From a bacterium (GTDB taxonomy: Bacteria; T1Sed10-126): a DNA stretch of 33,585 nucleotides. Shown one piece after another: positions 29,199 through 33,585 of this stretch. Each line of letters begins with the position of its first letter. Within the stretch, counting starts at the first letter, position 1. The notes beneath the pieces are model-generated. The model ran no database searches, was not told the origin of the DNA, and saw nothing but the letters and a program-made list of their open reading frames with translations. Position numbers and translations under genes: made by a program. The DNA is taken from positions 1 through 33,585 of the forward strand of contig PWOD01000134.1 in assembly GCA_003557545.1 (NCBI GenBank). Direction: 5' to 3'.

Positions 29199-30560
29199 AT
29201 GTTGCTGTTTATTATACAAGAACTGGAGGCTGAGCAAACAATTACTATCGTAGAAGCTGCACTTGAAGCGGGAATTGTTGGTGCCGGTGGTGCCGGATTT
29301 CCCACCCACGTTAAACTACAGGCCGAGGTTGAAACGATCATTGCTAACGGAGCTGAGTGTGAACCACTGCTCTCAACCGATCAGCACTTGATGGTAACCC
29401 GGGCCCGGGAGATTGTTCGAGGAGTTGAACTGGCTCAACAGGCTACCGGAGCCAAAAATGGCATAATTGCACTGAAAAAAAAGTATAAAAAAGCTGTTGC
29501 CAGCCTGGAAAAAGCAATTCAGGGCAGCGATGTAAAACTCAGTCTTATGGGTAACTACTATCCGGCCGGAGATGAGGTTGAGATGGTTCATGCCGTAACC
29601 GGAAAAATTGTCCCGGAAGGTGGTCTGCCCCTTGATGTGGGAATAGTTGTCAGTAATGTAAACCCCCTGCTGAACCTTTACCTGGCAGTCACTGAAAACA
29701 GACCTGTAACAACCCGCTGGGTGACAGTCGCCGGCGCGGTTGACAAACCGTTCATAGCCGAAGTCCCGATCGGGACAACCGCGGAACTACTGCTGGAAAC
29801 GGCCCAACCTCAGGTGGCTGATCCGGTACTAATTACCGGCGGCCCGATGACCGGTAACCTGGTAGGTCCCGAACATGGTATGTCTAAAACCTGCGGGGCC
29901 CTGATTGTTCTGCCGCCGGATAACACCACGGCCGTCCGGAAACAGCGACCGATCACAGCAGAATACAGGCGGGGAAAATCGATGTGTGACCAATGTTTTG
30001 AATGTACCATAGTCTGCCCCCGCAACCATGTCAGCCATGATCTATATCCCGATAAAATAATGCGTAACCTGTTCATCGCACCGGAGGAAACAAAATATGA
30101 TCTAACCTCAGTCTACCTCTGCTGTGAATGTGGACTGTGTGACATGTATGCCTGTCCGCTTGACCTGTCGCCACGTGATTTAATCGTGCAACTCCGCTCA
30201 GAACTGAGGGCGGCGGGGATCGAGAATCCGCATAACAAGAAACCGGATACTCCCCATCCAGAGCAGGGGTTTCGTAAAGTTAACGCTGACAAGCTGCTGA
30301 CCAGACTGCAGCTGCGCAAATATGACCGGCCGGAATTTCCCCTGATTGAGCTCAATCCCAGCCGGGTTCTAATTCCCCTGGACGGACATGTGGGTGTCCC
30401 CTCAAAAGCAGTTGTTAAACCGGGGCAAAAGGTTATTAAGGGAGATCTCATAGCCGACATACCACCCAACTCACTGGGCAGTAAAATTCATGCCAGCATC
30501 GACGGAACCGTTACAACGATTGAAAATAATAAAATCGAAATTACTGCGGAGGCAAATTGA
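29199..30560 (+). CDS. pduS: PduS-like / RnfC-like Fe-S flavoprotein (SLBB/NADH-binding)
   Basis: AGIVGAGGAGFPTHVKLQ, NGAECEPLLSTDQ, YYPAGDEVEMVHAVTG; two [4Fe-4S] motifs CDQCFECTIVCPRNH and CCECGLCDMYACPLDLSP; C-terminal HVGVPSKAVVKPGQKVIKGDLIADIP...HASIDGTV. The track start at 28992 would overlap dnaE; the ATG at 29199 is in frame. Confidence 0.85.
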   Translation: MLLFIIQELEAEQTITIVEAALEAGIVGAGGAGFPTHVKLQAEVETIIANGAECEPLLSTDQHLMVTRAREIVRGVELAQQATGAKNGIIALKKKYKKAVASLEKAIQGSDVKLSLMGNYYPAGDEVEMVHAVTGKIVPEGGLPLDVGIVVSNVNPLLNLYLAVTENRPVTTRWVTVAGAVDKPFIAEVPIGTTAELLLETAQPQVADPVLITGGPMTGNLVGPEHGMSKTCGALIVLPPDNTTAVRKQRPITAEYRRGKSMCDQCFECTIVCPRNHVSHDLYPDKIMRNLFIAPEETKYDLTSVYLCCECGLCDMYACPLDLSPRDLIVQLRSELRAAGIENPHNKKPDTPHPEQGFRKVNADKLLTRLQLRKYDRPEFPLIELNPSRVLIPLDGHVGVPSKAVVKPGQKVIKGDLIADIPPNSLGSKIHASIDGTVTTIENNKIEITAEAN

Positions 30561-30561
30561 T

Positions 30562-31110
30562 ATGAACAACGCTATCGGACTTATTGAACTAACCGGGATC
30601 GCCCGTGGATATAAGGCAACAGATGGCATGCTGAAAGCGGCCGACGTTGAGCTGATTGAGGCTCACACAGTCTGTCCCGGTAAATTTATCGCCCTGATTA
30701 CCGGTGAGGTGGGTGATGTTGAGCGCTCAGTAGCGACCGGTATAGAGCTGGCCGAACATACCCTGGTCGATGATTTAATCATTCCGAACATTCACCCCCA
30801 GCTAATACCGGCGTTACGTGATACAGCCGATGTGGGCAAGGTAGACGCACTGGGGATTGTGGAGTTTTTCTCGGTTGCCTCAACTATAATTGCCGCCGAT
30901 GCCGCAGCCAAAAAAGCGGATGTTAAACTGATTGAAGTACGTCTGGCCAATGCACTTGGGGGCAAAGGTTTTTTCACCGTGACCGGAACTATAGAAGCTG
31001 TAAATTCAGCCATCACAGCCGGCTGTGATACGGTCAAAGAAAAGGGAATAATAATCGAACGGACAGTTATTCCACGGCCGGACGAAACACTCCATTCAGC
31101 TATCCTCTAG
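30562..31110 (+). CDS. pduT: Tandem-BMC-domain microcompartment shell protein, PduT-like
   Basis: MNNAIGLIELTGIARGYKATDGMLKAADVELIEAHTVCPGKFIALITGEVGDVERSV.. plus second BMC repeat ALGIVEFFSVASTIIAADAAAKKADVKLIEVRLANALGGKGFFTVTG; C-terminal VIPRPDETL. CPGKF carries the Cys known in PduT to ligate an Fe-S cluster. SD gcggagg upstream of ATG 30562. Confidence 0.9.
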   Translation: MNNAIGLIELTGIARGYKATDGMLKAADVELIEAHTVCPGKFIALITGEVGDVERSVATGIELAEHTLVDDLIIPNIHPQLIPALRDTADVGKVDALGIVEFFSVASTIIAADAAAKKADVKLIEVRLANALGGKGFFTVTGTIEAVNSAITAGCDTVKEKGIIIERTVIPRPDETLHSAIL

Positions 31111-31189
31111 CAGCTTTTAAACCAACCGGAGGTCCAGAGGCAGAGGCAAAGCCAAACTTACCGGATCGGGTAACAGCAACCGGAGTGGA

Positions 31190-32941
31190 CTAATCACGTT
31201 CCTTTTCAGAGACAAAATCCTGAAGAATCTTGCTGCGGGATGGATGCCGCAGTTTTTCCAGGGCTTTATTTTCAATCTGACGAATACGTTCCCGGGTAAC
31301 CTTAAACATATTACCGACCTCTTCCAGGGTACGTTCATATCCATCATCCAGCCCGAACCGTAATCTGATCACCTGCTCTTCACGCCAGTCAATACTTTTC
31401 AGAACATCCTCAAGCTGACCCTGGAGCAACTCATCAGAAGTATTTTTCATCGGTGACTCCAGCTTTTTATCCTCAACAAAATCACCCAGGCTGCTCTCCC
31501 CATCATCACCGATTGGTGTTTCCAGAGAGATTGGATCCTGGGATATCTTCAAGATGTTTTTAACCCGCTCTTCCTCCCAGTTAAGCGCTTCAGCAATCTC
31601 TGACGGCTGTGGTTCACGGTTATTTGTCTGGACCAGCTCCCGAGCCACCCGCAGGACCTTGTTGATCTGCTCGACCATATGTACCGGTACCCTGATAGTC
31701 CTGGATTGATCGGCTATTGAGCGGGTAATCGCCTGACGAATCCACCAGGTTGCATAGGTGGAAAATTTAAAACCCTTACGATATTCAAACTTATCAACCG
31801 CCTTGGTCAGGCCAATGTTTCCCTCCTGGATCAGATCAAGGAAAGATAGACCCCGATTCGTATAGCGCTTGGCGATACTAACAACCAGCCGAAGATTACT
31901 GCTGACCATCTTATTATGATATTTCTGCATCTTATTTTCGGCCAGCTGTATCTTATGATAAACTTTGCGCAGATCCCGTTCATGGAGCTGAAACAGCTCC
32001 AGTTTTTTCTCGGCTTCCACTGCCTTTTTTATCAGACGTCGAGAAAAACGCTCAATGTTACGCCAGCTATATTTACTACCGGCCTCCCATTTCTTCCGGG
32101 CCTCCGGGTCGTTAAGCAGCCGTTCATAGAGTTTCAACAGCTGCTTCGGGCTACGATTCAACCGCTGTTTCACCTGTTCCTCCAACTGTTTGAGACTGTC
32201 GATTAACTCAATAGTCTGCTTGATCTCCTCGGTCCATTCAAAGACCAGATCCTTATTGATCTCCAGCTCATCAAAGGCCAGGTAAAGTTTTTCGCAGATT
32301 TCCCGATAGTTTTCAGCAAGCTCCCGGGTTTCATCAGGATCATCGGTGGCCTGGATCTTCTTATAACTTTTTTCCAGCATCGCACGGTACTGAATTACCC
32401 GGTTACGGGCGGTTTCAATCTTATCAAACCAGTACTCAACATCATCCTCCTCCAACCGTTGAGTCTTCTTCACCTGAACCAATTTTTTCAGACTGATCTC
32501 CCGATCCAACACCTTTCGGGCAAACTCGATATATTCTCGAGCAGCAAAAGAGGTGCCTAAAACCGCCTCCATAACCCGTTTCTTACCCAGCTCAATCTGT
32601 TTTGATATATGAACCTCTTCCTCCGAGGAAAGCAACTCATGATTCCCGATCTCTTTCAGATAGAGTCGAACCGGATCTGTCAATCCCTCGTTCATATCGT
32701 CATCATCACGATTGAGCAAACCCAGCTCTTCGGCAAAATCATAACCAGTATCGTCACTGACAATTTCAATCGACTGTTTACGCAGATAAACAATTAGATC
32801 ATCGACATTCCAGGTTTCAGTAGACTCATCCGGCAAGATATCATTCAACTCGGAATAGGTAATATTCCCCTTCTCTTTAGCAACTGCGAGCAGCTCATCG
32901 ATTCCTGCTAAATTTTCAACCACATCTTCAACCTTTTGCAT
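31190..32941 (-). CDS. rpoD: Primary RNA polymerase sigma factor (sigma70/RpoD)
   Basis: 583 aa; [76 protein letters not shown]; region 4 [36 protein letters not shown] gggagg upstream of ATG. Confidence 0.97.
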   Translation of the reverse strand: MQKVEDVVENLAGIDELLAVAKEKGNITYSELNDILPDESTETWNVDDLIVYLRKQSIEIVSDDTGYDFAEELGLLNRDDDDMNEGLTDPVRLYLKEIGNHELLSSEEEVHISKQIELGKKRVMEAVLGTSFAAREYIEFARKVLDREISLKKLVQVKKTQRLEEDDVEYWFDKIETARNRVIQYRAMLEKSYKKIQATDDPDETRELAENYREICEKLYLAFDELEINKDLVFEWTEEIKQTIELIDSLKQLEEQVKQRLNRSPKQLLKLYERLLNDPEARKKWEAGSKYSWRNIERFSRRLIKKAVEAEKKLELFQLHERDLRKVYHKIQLAENKMQKYHNKMVSSNLRLVVSIAKRYTNRGLSFLDLIQEGNIGLTKAVDKFEYRKGFKFSTYATWWIRQAITRSIADQSRTIRVPVHMVEQINKVLRVARELVQTNNREPQPSEIAEALNWEEERVKNILKISQDPISLETPIGDDGESSLGDFVEDKKLESPMKNTSDELLQGQLEDVLKSIDWREEQVIRLRFGLDDGYERTLEEVGNMFKVTRERIRQIENKALEKLRHPSRSKILQDFVSEKERD

Positions 32942-33189
32942 GGGAAACGATCCTCCCTTTAATTTTAAGATAAATCCTGGTTTAATTTCTGCGGCTGCAT
33001 TCTAATGGCCTGATAAAACGATAGAGGATCAACCACGGCACACAGCCCGGTGCGGGTGACAAACTTTACCGTACACTATTTAATTTCAACCAGGCCCTTC
33101 ATTACTACATTACTGGTTATTTGGAAAAATTCCTTCTACAAATATATTTACTACATTTCTGACTGTTTTACAAAGATTATTTATAATAA

Positions 33190-33238
33190 CACTGTCAGCC
33201 TCAGCAGTACTGACCGACAGGGAGCGGCGAGGACAGTG
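33190..33238 (-). promoter_or_regulatory. Possible alternative RNA hairpins in the rpoD upstream region
   Basis: On minus RNA, CACTGTC/GACAGTG (outer) competes with CUGUCGGUC/GGCUGACAG (inner, two GU pairs) for the same GACAG arm. Confidence 0.3.
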
Positions 33239-33274
33239 CTTGAGCTATGAGGAGAAAAATTCAGTTAAAGAGGT

Positions 33275-33585
33275 TCAGGCCTGATTTTCCTCCTGTTGTT
33301 TCATTCTAATCAGCTCATTAAGGAGGGCTTTTTGCCCGGAATTAAGCTTTCCGGAACTCTCAGAACCAGCCTGTTGACCGAGGGTCTGAACAGTCTGAGC
33401 CCGTTCATGGCGGTTAGCCTGTTTTTTTATCATTTCAGCAATCTTCTGTGGTTCAACTCCAGACAAGAACTCCTCAATGTGATCAGAGCTGAGCAGTTTG
33501 GCCAGATAAGCATGCTGCTCATGGGGGACAAAATTCAACCATCTTTTAGGGGTAAACTCCAGCTTCTCCTTCTTGATTTTAAACA
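33275..33585 (-). CDS. C-terminal part of a protein of unknown identity (DnaG possible from context only)
   Basis: The frame remains open through the right edge (..FKIKKEKLEFTPKRWLNFVPHEQHAYLAKLLSSDHIEEFLSGVEPQKIAEMIKKQ..EENQA*). The track start at 33538 is an in-frame TTG and probably not the true start. Confidence 0.6.
   Translation of the reverse strand, partial: FKIKKEKLEFTPKRWLNFVPHEQHAYLAKLLSSDHIEEFLSGVEPQKIAEMIKKQANRHERAQTVQTLGQQAGSESSGKLNSGQKALLNELIRMKQQEENQA

Noticed and set aside
29121-29309. N-terminal extension of dnaE in the track (MGGKSGTTGTNNSRF..)
   Set aside because: Lies antisense to the pduS-like coding region and precedes the strong SD/ATG at 29120 where the PHP domain begins.
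33050-33250. 66-aa plus ORF upstream of rpoD
   Set aside because: AT-rich, no RBS recognised, composition not protein-like.
1-33585. tRNA/rRNA genes, CRISPR arrays, transposases, phage genes
   Set aside because: None recognised by eye on either strand; a tRNAscan/CRT/ISfinder run would be needed to exclude them.

Overview
The window has two parts. (A) Positions 1-16461, minus strand, are one reading frame that stays open for 5,487 codons and runs off the left edge. The ORF track does not list it, apparently because it has no stop inside the window. By reading it I find an N-terminal signal peptide followed by at least 12 complete cassettes plus the start of a 13th. Each cassette is an array of GLUG-like repeats (..VGGLVG.N.G.I..SY..G.V.G..), a conserved FWD..SG..S.GG.GKTT.EMK....AGWDI....NDGYP.L linker, and one InlB-B-repeat-like domain (G.G.V.VDG.TY.EP....ETV.L.A.P...W.F..W.GDLSG). 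It looks like a giant secreted or surface protein. (B) Positions 16749-33585 are mostly core genes. On the minus strand: dnaE, a tandem-ACT protein, a GloB-like metallo-beta-lactamase-fold hydrolase, a phosphoribosyltransferase-like protein, a degenerate ornithine-carbamoyltransferase-like protein, argG, argH, lysA, dapA and dapB, plus rpoD and a partial C-terminal ORF at the right edge. On the plus strand, between dnaE and rpoD, is a two-gene unit resembling PduS (RnfC-like Fe-S flavoprotein) and PduT (tandem-BMC shell protein), with no other microcompartment genes in view. The items most worth follow-up are the giant cassette protein, the coupled PRTase-like/OTC-like gene pair at the head of an Arg/Lys operon, and the orphan pduS-pduT pair. 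I saw no tRNA, rRNA, CRISPR array or transposase. Everything is from reading the sequence by eye; no searches were run.
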